Assembly (NCBI GenBank): GCA_945860165.1
Contig: CAMAPL010000011.1
Location: 1 to 64,000 of the forward strand
Length of the DNA: 64,000 nucleotides
Direction of reading: 5' to 3'
Source of the DNA: Rhizobium sp. Q54
GTDB lineage: Bacteria; Pseudomonadota; Alphaproteobacteria; Micropepsales; Micropepsaceae
In this document: in pieces, positions 28,476 to 38,376 of the stretch
Layout of the letters: every line of letters begins with the position of its first letter
How positions within the stretch are numbered: the stretch's first letter is position 1
Notes under the pieces: generated by a model
Seen by the model: only the letters and a program-made list of their open reading frames with translations
What the model was told of the DNA's origin: nothing
The model's database searches: none
Position numbers and translations under genes: made by a program

Positions 28476-28915
28476 CGCGGCCGGACCGTCAGCCGCGAGC
28501 CGCCGACATGAGTGACGATGACCCGGGCGCCATAGGCAAGCGATCCGCCGCCTTCCAGTTCGGCCGCCCATTCTTGGCCGTCGACCAGCACACGGCCGCT
28601 GCCGGCCTGGAATTCCTCCGCCGCCACGCCTTCACTCCCCGCCAGCCGCGAGGTCGTGTCGTTGATGTCGCCGCCCGCGGCAGAGGTTCGCGGAAAAAAA
28701 CGCCGGCCCGCCAGGGTCGTGCCCATGGTCAGCAAGGCAAACACCACCAGCTGCATCTGCAGATCGAAATGAAAAACCAGGGTAGCCACACCGGTCGCCG
28801 CCGCTGAACCGGCCGGCCACAACAGCCAGCCCGAACCCGTACCAACCTCGAAAGCCAGCAGCGCGGCCGCGATCACCAGCCAGAACGCGAGCGGATTTTG
28901 CAGCAGCCAGTCCAT
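28472..28915 (-). CDS. NfeD family protein
   Basis: Two TM segments plus OB-like C-term; overlaps the SPFH gene neighbourhood. Confidence 0.8.
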   Translation of the reverse strand: MDWLLQNPLAFWLVIAAALLAFEVGTGSGWLLWPAGSAAATGVATLVFHFDLQMQLVVFALLTMGTTLAGRRFFPRTSAAGGDINDTTSRLAGSEGVAAEEFQAGSGRVLVDGQEWAAELEGGGSLAYGARVIVTHVGGSRLTVRPR

Positions 28916-28916
28916 C

Positions 28917-29879
28917 TCAGCCCCCGGCGACGGGAACGGAAGTACCGCGGCGCGGCGGCGGCGTGGGTTTGGGATCATCCCTCCCGATGGTCTTGATCAG
29001 TTCGCCAATGCCCGCGATGGAACCGGTGATCCCCGCCATGTCGGCCGGAATGATGACGGTCTTCTGCTGCGGGCTGCGGGCCAACTCGGCGAAGGCGGCG
29101 ACATATTTTTGGGCGACGAAGTAATTGATGGCGTTGACGTCGCCCTTGGCGATGGCGTCGGACACCATGGCGGTCGCCTTGGCTTCGGCTTCCGCCTCGC
29201 GTTCGCGCGCTTCGGCATCGCGATAGGCGGCTTCGCGTCGGCCCTCGGCTTCCAGGATGGCGGCCTGCTTGGCGCCTTCGGCCCGGGTGATCGCCGCCTG
29301 CTTCTCGCCATCAGCTTCCAGCAGCACGGCGCGGCGTTCGCGCTCGGCCTTCATCTGTCGCGCCATGGCGTTAGTGATGTCGGGCGGCGGCACTAGATCC
29401 TTGATCTCGATGCGCGTCACCTTCACGCCCCAGGGATTGGTGGCATGGTCGATGGTCGACAGCAGCCGGGTGTTGATCTGGTCGCGCTGAGACAACACTT
29501 CGTCCAGGTCCATCGAGCCGACCACGGTACGCAGGTTGGTCTGTGACAATTGCGTGATGGCGTAGGTCAGATTGTCCACGCGATACGCCGCCTGGGAGGC
29601 ATCCATCACCTGGATAAAGACAATGCCATCGACCCGTACCGAGACGTTATCCTTGGTTATGACGTCCTGCTGGGGCACATCCAGCACCTGCTCCATCATG
29701 TTGACGCGGCGCCCAACGACTTCGACGAAGGGCGTGAGGAAGGCGATGCCGGGCTTAAGGGTGCGAGTGTATCGGCCGAACCGCTCTACGGTAAATTCCC
29801 GGCCCTGCGGCACGATCTTGATCGCCCGGAACAGGATAATCGCGGCCAGAACGACCAGAACAAGCGCGACAATATTCAT
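28917..29879 (-). CDS. SPFH/band 7 (stomatin-like, QmcA-type) protein
   Basis: IKIVPQGREFTVERFGRYTRTLKPGIAFLTPFVE; QAAILEAEGRREAAYRDAEARERE. Confidence 0.9.
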   Translation of the reverse strand: MNIVALVLVVLAAIILFRAIKIVPQGREFTVERFGRYTRTLKPGIAFLTPFVEVVGRRVNMMEQVLDVPQQDVITKDNVSVRVDGIVFIQVMDASQAAYRVDNLTYAITQLSQTNLRTVVGSMDLDEVLSQRDQINTRLLSTIDHATNPWGVKVTRIEIKDLVPPPDITNAMARQMKAERERRAVLLEADGEKQAAITRAEGAKQAAILEAEGRREAAYRDAEAREREAEAEAKATAMVSDAIAKGDVNAINYFVAQKYVAAFAELARSPQQKTVIIPADMAGITGSIAGIGELIKTIGRDDPKPTPPPRRGTSVPVAGG

Positions 29880-29916
29880 ACCGATTCCTTCTGCTGTACG
29901 GAGCAACTCTAGCAGG

Positions 29917-30799
29917 TCAGGCACCGGTATCCAGCCCGGCAACCGCCTTGACAGCAGCGCGCCAATTATCATTCAGGGGCATGAATTCCAGCCCTATCTT
30001 GCCTTTATAGCCCAGGGCGCGGATCGCGCGGATGAGATTGGCGTGGTTGACCTCGCCCGTGCCCGGTTCGTGCCGTCCCGGCACATCGCCGATCTGCACA
30101 TAGGCCATCTGGTCCCAGCCCGCCTTGAATTTCTGGATCAGGTCGCCGTCTTCCAGCTGCATATGATAAAAATCCCAGAGCAGCTTCACGCGCGGCGAAT
30201 TCACCGCCTTGACCATGGCGTAAGCGGGCCGTGACCCGTTCAGCAGATGATTGAGGTGATTGACGGTATTGAACGACTCCACCAGTGCAGTGATCCCGGC
30301 GGCCTCCAGCAGCGGCGCAATGCGCATCAGGCCCGTGGCGTAGCCCGCCAGCATCGCTTCGCGCGTCATGCCCTCGACATTGTGATGGCCGGTCAGGGTG
30401 AACTGCGTACAGCCCAGGATGCGGGAATCGGTGATGGTGCTCTCGATCATCTTCACCGGTTCGCCGTGACGGGCGGGATCGGAGAACCAAGGCGCTTCGG
30501 GCGCATACTGGACGGTCAACAGCCCATTTTCATCCGCGAGGCGGCGGATCGCGGTGGCGTCCAGCCCTGGCGCGCGCGCCGCTTTCCAGAATTCGATGGT
30601 CTTGAAACCAGCCTCCCGCGCCAGCGCAAAGCGCCGCTCGAACGGCACATCGCGAAACCAGCAATCCAGATTGACGGCATAGCCAGATAGATCGCCTTGC
30701 GGACGAGTGGCGGCGCTGGCGCCGGTCAGGTTGGCGGCGCCCGCCATGGCGGCGCCCCCCTGTGGCGATCAGGACATTCCTGCGGCTGAGCTGGACCAT
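29917..30799 (-). pseudogene. Xylose-isomerase-like TIM-barrel (hydroxypyruvate isomerase-like); Tat signal separated by a frameshift
   Basis: Body VNLDCWFRDVPFERRFALAREAGFKTIEFW...; signal MVQLSRRNVLIATGG in another frame, reunited by removing one G of the G6 tract (30755-30760). Confidence 0.65.
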
Positions 30800-30845
30800 C
30801 GGCGCCTCTTCCCTGTCTTCTTGTTGCCGACAGCTTAGCCACGGA

Positions 30846-32330
30846 TCAAGGCGTCTGAAAGGCAGGCCCCAGAGGCCGCAGCCGCATACCCGGCGCCAAG
30901 CGCGTCCACAGGAAATCGGCCGGGTCGGCCCGCAGCGGCCCCGGCGCCTTGGCCACCAGAATGGCCTCAGCGATCGGCTGAAAATCGGCGCGGAAATGCA
31001 CCGAGCTTTTGTTGACCAGGATTTTCATCTGCTCCGGCTGCACACCTGCCATGCGGTAGAGATTGCGGTCCAGCATCTGGTCCTTCCAGGTGCTGACCAC
31101 TATCTGCACCCCGCCAAGCGACAGCCGAGCCGACGGCCCGGCATCGGTCAGCTTGCCGTTCATCATCGGCCCGTCATAGCGGCAGCGGCCGTCCGAGAGT
31201 TGCTCCACCCGGAAGGTGGCGTGCAACGGCGGGTCGCCGCCCGACTGTCCGCCCAGGGCGATGGTGATGTCATGGCCCGCGCCGGCATCATGCGCCGCCT
31301 TCGCCGCCGCGCCGTCCACCATCAGGCCGATGGCGGCACCCTGCGCGTCGCAATGCACCAGCGCCCGCAGCATGCCCGTGGTGTTGGAATCGCCGCCGCC
31401 GCCGGGATTGTCCTGGGTATCGGCGATCACCACCGGCCGCGTCGCATGGGCCGCGATCCGCTGCGCCTCACGCACCGCCTCTTCGGGTGCCAGGAACGGC
31501 ACCATCCACTCGCTTTCCCGGCTTACGATGTGATCGGTCAGGCCGGCCACCACGCCGTCGATCCGTGCATCCTCGCCATAACCCCAGACCACGCCGCCAC
31601 ATTCGGGGAAATCGGCGGCGGGAAACCCCGGCGCGAAGGATAGCGCGGCATTGTGCATGGCTTCCGCGCCAGCCAACGCCCGATAGGTGCCCTGCGCCGG
31701 CTCGACCATGGTGCACATGCCGTTGATCGGAATCAGGAACGGCAGGCGGCTGGCGGCGCGATGCAGCCGCGCGCCCCGCGTCAGCAGGCGCATCATCAGG
31801 CCGCTCGCGCGCTCGCCTGCCTCGGCCATGTCTTCATGGGGATAAGTGCGATAGGCCACTAGTGCATCGGCGACCTCGAGCATGCGCCGCGTGACATTGG
31901 CATGCAGGTCCAGGCTGGCGACGATCGGCACGCGCGGGCCCACCACTGCGCGCAGCCGCGCCAGAAGTTCTCCCTCGCCGTCATCGTCATGTTCGCAGAC
32001 CATGGCGCCATGCAGATCGAGATAGATGCCGTCGAAATCCTGTGCCCCCGCCGCCGCCACAATTTCCCCAGCGATGCGTTCAAAGGCGGCCTTTTCGACA
32101 TGCGCCGCTGGCGTTGCCCCGGCCCAGATCACCGGCACCAGTTCGGTGCGCGGCCCCTCCATGGCCCGGATAAAGCCGCCGATGGGAATGTTGACGTCCC
32201 GCAGCCCCAGTATATCGGCGCCCCATGCCATGGCCGGAAAAGCCCCGCCCCGCACAAAGTCGTCATACGCCGTTTTGGACGGTGCAAAGGTGTTGGTCTC
32301 GTGCTGGAAGCCGGCGATCAGGATGCGCAT
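30846..32330 (-). CDS. M81 family metallopeptidase (MlrC-like)
   Basis: MRILIAGFQHETNTFAPSKT; DLHANVT; ADTQDNPGGGGDSNTTGMLRAL. Confidence 0.9.
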   Translation of the reverse strand: MRILIAGFQHETNTFAPSKTAYDDFVRGGAFPAMAWGADILGLRDVNIPIGGFIRAMEGPRTELVPVIWAGATPAAHVEKAAFERIAGEIVAAAGAQDFDGIYLDLHGAMVCEHDDDGEGELLARLRAVVGPRVPIVASLDLHANVTRRMLEVADALVAYRTYPHEDMAEAGERASGLMMRLLTRGARLHRAASRLPFLIPINGMCTMVEPAQGTYRALAGAEAMHNAALSFAPGFPAADFPECGGVVWGYGEDARIDGVVAGLTDHIVSRESEWMVPFLAPEEAVREAQRIAAHATRPVVIADTQDNPGGGGDSNTTGMLRALVHCDAQGAAIGLMVDGAAAKAAHDAGAGHDITIALGGQSGGDPPLHATFRVEQLSDGRCRYDGPMMNGKLTDAGPSARLSLGGVQIVVSTWKDQMLDRNLYRMAGVQPEQMKILVNKSSVHFRADFQPIAEAILVAKAPGPLRADPADFLWTRLAPGMRLRPLGPAFQTP

Positions 32331-32363
32331 GGCCGCCAAACTGGCATGGCAACGGACGCGCCG

Positions 32364-33137
32364 CTACAGGCTCGCGGCTGAAAATGTATCGCATGCCGCG
32401 ACATCGCCGCCGTTCAACCCGCGCCGAAACCAGCGGATGCGCTGGGCGCTGGAGCCGTGGGTGAATGAGTCAGGAACGACATAGCCTTGGGCTTGCTTCT
32501 GCAACGTGTCGTCGTCCACCGCCGAAGCCGCCTGCATCCCGCTTTCGACATCGCCGCTTTCCAGCATGTTGAAGGCACAGACTCCGGCATAGCAGTCGGC
32601 CTGAAGTTCAACGCGGACGGCAACGCTGTCAGCCCCAAGCTCCGGTCCACCGCGACCGTCCAGGGTCCCCAGCAGGTTCTGGGCGTGGTGACCATACTCA
32701 TAGGCGATAACATAGGCACGGGAGAACTGGCCCGGAGCCCAGAAGCGTTGGCCAAGCTAATTGAAGAAAGTGAGATCGAGATAAATGCCTCTGTCGCTGG
32801 GGCAATAAAGGGGCCCGGCCTAAGCCTGGCCAGTGCCACAGCCAGTGGGCGTGACCTAGCCGTAAGACCTGAAGGTGGCAGGTACAAAGCGCGCGCCGCG
32901 TTCCTGCATCAAGGGTGACTAGATATCTTCGGCGGAGCCGATGATCCGCCGGGCAAACTCGCAGTCTTGATCATTCGCGCAGGTGCCGACATTGCGTTCG
33001 CTGCGCTGAACAGGCACCGGGCCGACGTCTTCCAGCAACTGCCTTGGATCGACAACGAATATCAGCGAGATCGCCAGGACCGCGACCAGCCCCAGCCCGC
33101 CACCGCCAAAGGCCAATCGGGGGCCAAAACCGCCCAC
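32364..33137 (-). pseudogene. Neutral zinc metallopeptidase (YpfJ-like) with four in-frame TAG codons and a mutated HExxH
   Basis: Single frame reads ...ARRIIGSAEDI*SPLMQERGARFVPATFRSYG*VTPTGCGTGQA*AGPLYCPSDRGIYLDLTFFN*LGQRFWAPGQFSRAYVIAYEYGHHAQNLLGTL...AQGYVVPDSFTHGSSAQRIRWF... Confidence 0.8.
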
Positions 33138-33222
33138 AATCCTGGCGCGCGTTCCAAAAAATCCCTATATTAAAGTACCTTAAAACTACGCATCGCAAAA
33201 CAACGCCGAAAGCGGAGACAGG

Positions 33223-35034
33223 ATGACATCGGGACATTGGCAGGGGTTCATTTTGGCCGGCGCCATCGCGGCTCTGGCCTGCGGCGCGGCCGTGGCGCAG
33301 AATCAGGCTGCCGCGCCTACTCCACCGGGCGGCGTCACCCTTGCCCCGCATCCCCTCACTGAATATCAGCCGGTCACCGACGCGGTGCTGCGCAATCCCG
33401 ATCCTTCCGACTGGATCATGATGCGGGGCAATTACCAGGGCTGGGGGTTCAGCGCCCTTGACCAGATCAATAAGACGAATGTGAAGGGCCTGCAGCTGAT
33501 CTGGTCGCGGCTGATGGAAAGCGGCGTCAATGAAGCCACGCCCATCGTGTATAAAGGCGTCATGTTCCTGGGCAATCCGGGTGACGTGATCCAGGCGCTG
33601 GATGCAGCGAGCGGTGAGCTGCTCTGGCAGTATCGCCGCACATTGGCCCCGCGCGATCCGGCGCGCAGCCATTGGGGCCAGCGCAAGCGCAGCGTCTTCC
33701 TGTATGAAGACAAGATTTACACCCTGACCTGGGACAATTCCATCGTGGCGCTGGACGCCAAGACCGGAAAAGTCGCCTGGGAAACCAGCCGCGGCGAGGA
33801 CGGCTTTGTCACCAACACCACCGGCCCGATCGTGGTGGATGGCGTGGTGATTGCCGGCTCCACCTGCCAGGAAGCGCCGTTCGGCTGTTACGTCACCGGC
33901 CATGACGCGCGCACCGGCAAGGAATTGTGGCGCAACATGCTGATCCCCAAAAAGGGCGAGCCGGGCGACGAGACCTGGGGCGGCATGCCGTACGATCAAC
34001 GCTGGATGACAGGCGTGTGGGGCCCGATCACCTACGACCCCGACCTGAACATGGCATTCTACGGCTCCAGCGGCGTGGGCCCTGCGGCGGACGTGCAACG
34101 TGGGGTCAAGGGCAATGCCAGCCTAGCGGGCAGCAACACCCGCTACGCGATTGAGCCACGCTCCGGAAAAATCATCTGGAAACACCAGGTCCTGCCCCAG
34201 GACAATTGGGACCAGGAGTGCACTTTTGAAATGATGTCCGTCACCACGCCGGTCCATCCCGATCCCAAAGCCGACGGCATGATGGCGGTCGGACGCCGCG
34301 CGGCCGCGCCCAGCCGCAAGATCCTGATCGGCGCGCCCTGCAAGAACTCGATTGTCTGGAGCTTCGACCGCGCCAATGGCGATTTCCTCTGGGCCAAGAC
34401 CACCGGGGTCCAGAACATCGTCAAGAGCATCGATACCAGGGGCAAGGTCACGGTCAATCCCGAACTGGTGATGAACGACCTCAAAAAGACCTATCACCAA
34501 TGCCCCACCCATGCGGGGGGCCGCGACTGGCCTTTCTCGGCCTATAGTCCGCAGACCAATGCCCTGTTTGTCCAGATGCAAAATCTCTGCGCCAACTATC
34601 GCGTGCGCGCCGACAATATCCCCTCCAAGCCGCGCGACCAGTACAACAAGGTCGGTCCGGTGGTGTTCGCCGACGGCCATGACAAGGCAGGACGGCTGGA
34701 CGCGGTCTCGGTGGAAACTGGCAAGACGCTGTGGAGCTGGGAAACAATGGCGTCGAACTATTCGCCGGTGCTGGCCACCGCCGGCGGGCTGCTGTTCAAC
34801 GGCGGCATGGACCGCTATCTGCGCGCCTTCGACCAGACGAATGGCAAGGTTCTGTGGCAGACGCGGCTGGGCTCGCAGGTGTTCGGCGCCACCACCACAT
34901 TCCGCATCGATGGGCGTCAGTATATCGCGGTGGCAGCGGGCGGCGGCTACAATCCCCACCCGCTTGGCCTGACCCAGGGCATCGACCAACCTCCCGGCGG
35001 CAACATGGTCTATGTCTTTGCGCTGCCGGAATGA
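33223..35034 (+). CDS. PQQ-dependent dehydrogenase (methanol/ethanol-type), exported
   Basis: Signal peptide; DWIMMRGNYQGWGFSALDQINKTNVKGLQLIWSR; WSWETMASNYSPVLATAGGLLFNGGMDRYLRAFD. Confidence 0.85.
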   Translation: MTSGHWQGFILAGAIAALACGAAVAQNQAAAPTPPGGVTLAPHPLTEYQPVTDAVLRNPDPSDWIMMRGNYQGWGFSALDQINKTNVKGLQLIWSRLMESGVNEATPIVYKGVMFLGNPGDVIQALDAASGELLWQYRRTLAPRDPARSHWGQRKRSVFLYEDKIYTLTWDNSIVALDAKTGKVAWETSRGEDGFVTNTTGPIVVDGVVIAGSTCQEAPFGCYVTGHDARTGKELWRNMLIPKKGEPGDETWGGMPYDQRWMTGVWGPITYDPDLNMAFYGSSGVGPAADVQRGVKGNASLAGSNTRYAIEPRSGKIIWKHQVLPQDNWDQECTFEMMSVTTPVHPDPKADGMMAVGRRAAAPSRKILIGAPCKNSIVWSFDRANGDFLWAKTTGVQNIVKSIDTRGKVTVNPELVMNDLKKTYHQCPTHAGGRDWPFSAYSPQTNALFVQMQNLCANYRVRADNIPSKPRDQYNKVGPVVFADGHDKAGRLDAVSVETGKTLWSWETMASNYSPVLATAGGLLFNGGMDRYLRAFDQTNGKVLWQTRLGSQVFGATTTFRIDGRQYIAVAAGGGYNPHPLGLTQGIDQPPGGNMVYVFALPE

Positions 35035-35050
35035 CCCGTAAGGCAAAGAA

Positions 35051-35081
35051 AAAGCCCCCGCGCTTTTGGCGCGGGGGCTTT
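35051..35081. terminator. Bidirectional terminator between convergent genes
   Basis: AAAGCCCCCGCGC-ttttg-GCGCGGGGGCTTT. Confidence 0.85.
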
Positions 35082-35095
35082 CTTGCTCATTCAGA

Positions 35096-36112
35096 TCAGA
35101 ACGGGTCGGTGCGCTTGGTGAACTTGCGGCCCATATCCGCCGCCGGCGAGTCGCCGCCGGTGCAGATCATGGTGCCGTCCTTTATCATGTTGATCACATA
35201 GCTGTCGCTCTTGGGATCATCGCTGCAGGAATTTAGGAACATGGTCTTGGACGCTTTGGTGGCGGCCAGGACACGCGAACGCACCGCCTGCATCGCTTCC
35301 ACGCCGACGCCGCCCTTATAGGTGCCCGGGCGGCCCAGGATAAAGAAGCCGTGATCGCCAGGACCCCATTCCGCGAAGGAAATGCCCGGAACGCGAACCG
35401 AAGCTTCGACATTGGCGTCGGCGCGCGGATTCTCGATCTTCAGGCCAAACAGCAGCTCGCCATCCGGATTCATCGGCCACGGCTCGGCGATGCGCAGATA
35501 TTCCTGCGCTGTCACGCCCCACATGCGCGAAGCATAACCCTGCGAGCCATTGCCGCGGGTGCCCTGGGCCAGACCGTCAACGCGCGGCGCAAACGGATAG
35601 CGCGAGGCTTCGATCATCAGGCGGGCCGCTTCCGGGCTTTCCGCATTGCACAGCAGGATGCCGTGCACGCCGGCGGCCAGGGTCTGCTGGATCATCCAGG
35701 CATTGGCGCGCACCGCATCGGTGGTACCCGAGATCGGCAGGGTGACGATCACCGCCGGAGTCTTGTGACCGGTACGGGTCGGGCCGGCTTCGACCAGGCC
35801 GCGCATGAACTCCTGCAGTTCCTTGAAATCGAGCGGGCCGTGTTCCATTTCATAGGTGATGTAGTCGGCCTTTGTAGCCGCCATCTCCTTACCCTTTTCA
35901 TAGCCGCCGCCGCTGATCTGTGCGTAATAGACGGGCTGGCCCTTCATCCACATATCGATGATGCGATTGACATGCTTGCCGTTGCGGGTGGTCTGGTTGG
36001 GCATTTCCGGTATCGTCGCGTTCGGCGGCTGTGACGGCTGCTGCGCGCTGGCTGACAGGCCGGTCAGCAAGGCCGCCGCCATGCCTGCCAGAAAAATGGT
36101 TTTCATCTTCAT
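35096..36112 (-). CDS. HpcH/HpaI aldolase family protein with Sec signal peptide
   Basis: MKMKTIFLAGMAAALLTGLSASA; ADYITYEMEHGPLDF; LFGLKIENPRA; SFAEWGPGDHGF. Confidence 0.8.
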   Translation of the reverse strand: MKMKTIFLAGMAAALLTGLSASAQQPSQPPNATIPEMPNQTTRNGKHVNRIIDMWMKGQPVYYAQISGGGYEKGKEMAATKADYITYEMEHGPLDFKELQEFMRGLVEAGPTRTGHKTPAVIVTLPISGTTDAVRANAWMIQQTLAAGVHGILLCNAESPEAARLMIEASRYPFAPRVDGLAQGTRGNGSQGYASRMWGVTAQEYLRIAEPWPMNPDGELLFGLKIENPRADANVEASVRVPGISFAEWGPGDHGFFILGRPGTYKGGVGVEAMQAVRSRVLAATKASKTMFLNSCSDDPKSDSYVINMIKDGTMICTGGDSPAADMGRKFTKRTDPF

Positions 36113-36229
36113 GAATCTTCCCCGTGGTCTTGGTTTGGTCGGCTGACGACATTGTGTCTTCCTAGTGATCGCAGGTTGCTATTAAAAACGCGGCATGAAA
36201 AGCCCGTAATGGCGCAGTCGGTGTGTTTT

Positions 36230-37392
36230 TCAGCCGGTTATCGTGGCCCGGACGGCATTCTTCTGTGCTAGGATCGACAATTCCGTCGCCAGCAGGCACT
36301 GGGCCTGACCCTGCGCCGCATGTGTGCGCCGCACAATATCGGCAACGAATTGCGGCCCGAACGGCAACGGCCCGTTGGCGAAATCGATAACGCGTGCGCT
36401 TTTGCCATCCACCACAAAGAGATTGTTGCCGCGCCTGGCGACGGCGACGTCGATATATTTGCGGATTTCGATATAGCCGTCGGTTCCCAGCACGAAGATT
36501 CGGCCTTCGCCCCAGGTACCCAGCCCGGCGGGTGTGAACCAGCCGAGGCGAACATAGCCGAACCCTTTATCGCCGCGCAGCATCATGTCGCCGAAGTCCT
36601 GAAAATGCGGACGGTCCGGATGGCGCAGATTGGCGACCTTCGATGCCACTACCTCCGCGCAGGTCGAACCGGTGTAATAAAGGAACTGCTCGACCTGATG
36701 CGAGCCGATGTCGTATAGGATGCCGCCGAGCTGGACGTCGTTCCAGAACCAGTCCGGCTGTCCGCTGCCGCCGCCGGCAAGCCCGCCATTCTGCACAACC
36801 TGGTGCGGCGCGATGTTGATGGCCTGGATCACCTTGCCGATGACGCCCTGCCTGATCAGTTCGCCGGCATGGACGGCGGCCCGCACTTCCAGCCGCTCGG
36901 AATAGAGGATGCCGTAGATCCACCCCGTATCGGCGATGGTCTTTCGCACCAGCGCCAGATCCTCAAGCGTGGTGATGCCGGGCTTATTGGCGAGGAAGTC
37001 CTTGCCCGCATTTCTGGCCTTGACCCCGATCCCGGCGCGCTCGTTGGCGATGTGGGATGACAGTATCAGCCGTATGTTGGTCCGGTTGATGATCTAGTCC
37101 TGGGTGGCGGCGATCTATCACATCGGGATAGAGGCGGCGGAACACCGCCAGTCTGTCCGGCTCCAGGCCCCATCCCACCACCAACTCCCCACCGCCGCGC
37201 ACGCTGGCTTCGATCTTGCCATGGATGTGATCGTGACTGATGCCGCAGACCGCGAAACGGACGTGATGCTGTGGCTTCACCTCCGGCGCCGGAGCCAGCG
37301 TTTCCGCCCTTACATCGCCGGTCGCAAAAGGCAAGCGCGGCGGAACTGAGCCCTGCCGCCACAAGGAAATCGCGCCTGTCATTCTTGCTCAT
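36230..37392 (-). pseudogene. Gfo/Idh/MocA-type oxidoreductase, frameshifted plus in-frame TAG
   Basis: Split over frames: MSKNDRRDFLVAAGLSSAALAF / VRFAVCGISHDHIHGKIEA..RRLYPDV / IINRTNIRLILSSHIANERAGIGVKARNAGKDFLANKPGIT; TAG at 37094-37096. Confidence 0.75.
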
Positions 37393-37544
37393 GCGGATTG
37401 GCCTAGTTGTTTCGTACCCCACGCTAGCGTTAACGCCATGGCGGACGGAAGGCCTGCCGGGCCGCCATTTACCCTAATCGCGGCCTTGGCTCGCGGCACG
37501 CGGCCGGCTGCGCCTTTTTGGAACGGCTAAACCGGGACTAGGCC

Positions 37545-37817
37545 ATGAAGAAACTCGCCACCGCGATCTGCCTTGCCGTGCTACTGCCGGTGGGCGCCTG
37601 CACCGTATATGGTCCCGGCCCTGCCGCGAATGGCGCCTGGGCGAATTACGACTTCACCTATGACTATGGCCATAAGGGCTATAACAGGCCAGTATTTTAC
37701 GGAAATTACGGTCCCTCCGCCTATTACGGCGGTGGGAATGGCGGCGGTTACGGCGGCTATAGCGCCGGTTACGGCGATGAAGGCGACCTCGGCTCCTATT
37801 ACAATTACGGCTACTAA
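37545..37817 (+). CDS. Gly/Tyr-rich lipoprotein
   Basis: MKKLATAICLAVLLPVGAC lipobox; YYGGGNGGGYGGYSAGYGDEGDLGSYYNYGY. Confidence 0.6.
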   Translation: MKKLATAICLAVLLPVGACTVYGPGPAANGAWANYDFTYDYGHKGYNRPVFYGNYGPSAYYGGGNGGGYGGYSAGYGDEGDLGSYYNYGY

Positions 37818-38368
37818 CGCCGGGCCATCACGCGGCGCATCCGGTAGATGGTGCCCTTTTCGCCGTTCACCTTCAGGTCGAACGTATCTCCCAAGCCCGA
37901 TGCGACGGTGACGCGGTAAGTGCCCGCGGGCTTGTTCCATCTGGCGCGGACCAGATCGGATTCCAGCTGCCGCCACATCTGGCCGTCCGCCAGGGTCACG
38001 GTCACCGCGCCGCTGCGGTCGAAATCATACTTCGTCATCGCCATGTTGGACGATTCCGGCTTGGTCGAGCCGATAACGTCGGCCCAGAAGCCTCCGGACC
38101 TTTCCGGCTGCGGGCGCGCACTGGCGACACGGCGCGGTTCGGCACCGCGCGGCGGCACCAGCCGCACCTGGGCCGGATTGGCGGGCGGAAGGTTCAGCAC
38201 CGACCGCATCGGCTGGGCCGAACCATAGAAACAATCCAGCCAGACGCGATTGTCGGCAATGCCGTCGCACCTTTCCGCCCCCGCCATCACTTCGTCGCGA
38301 GTCGGCTCGGCCAGCGCCGGCAGCGCGGCCAGAGCCATCAATCCTGAAATCACAAAAACGCGGCGCAT
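37814..38368 (-). CDS. Small exported protein, paralogue of 10647-11210
   Basis: MRRVFVISGLMALAALPALAEPTRDEV...CDGIADNRVWLDCFYGSAQPMRSVLNLPP; DGQMWRQ. Confidence 0.65.
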   Translation of the reverse strand: MRRVFVISGLMALAALPALAEPTRDEVMAGAERCDGIADNRVWLDCFYGSAQPMRSVLNLPPANPAQVRLVPPRGAEPRRVASARPQPERSGGFWADVIGSTKPESSNMAMTKYDFDRSGAVTVTLADGQMWRQLESDLVRARWNKPAGTYRVTVASGLGDTFDLKVNGEKGTIYRMRRVMARR

Positions 38369-38376
38369 GACGCCTC

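Noticed and set aside
32364-33137. Genome-wide TAG reassignment as explanation for the interrupted ypfJ
   Set aside because: TAG is the natural terminator of intact genes in this window (e.g. 26342-27850), so global reassignment is not supported.
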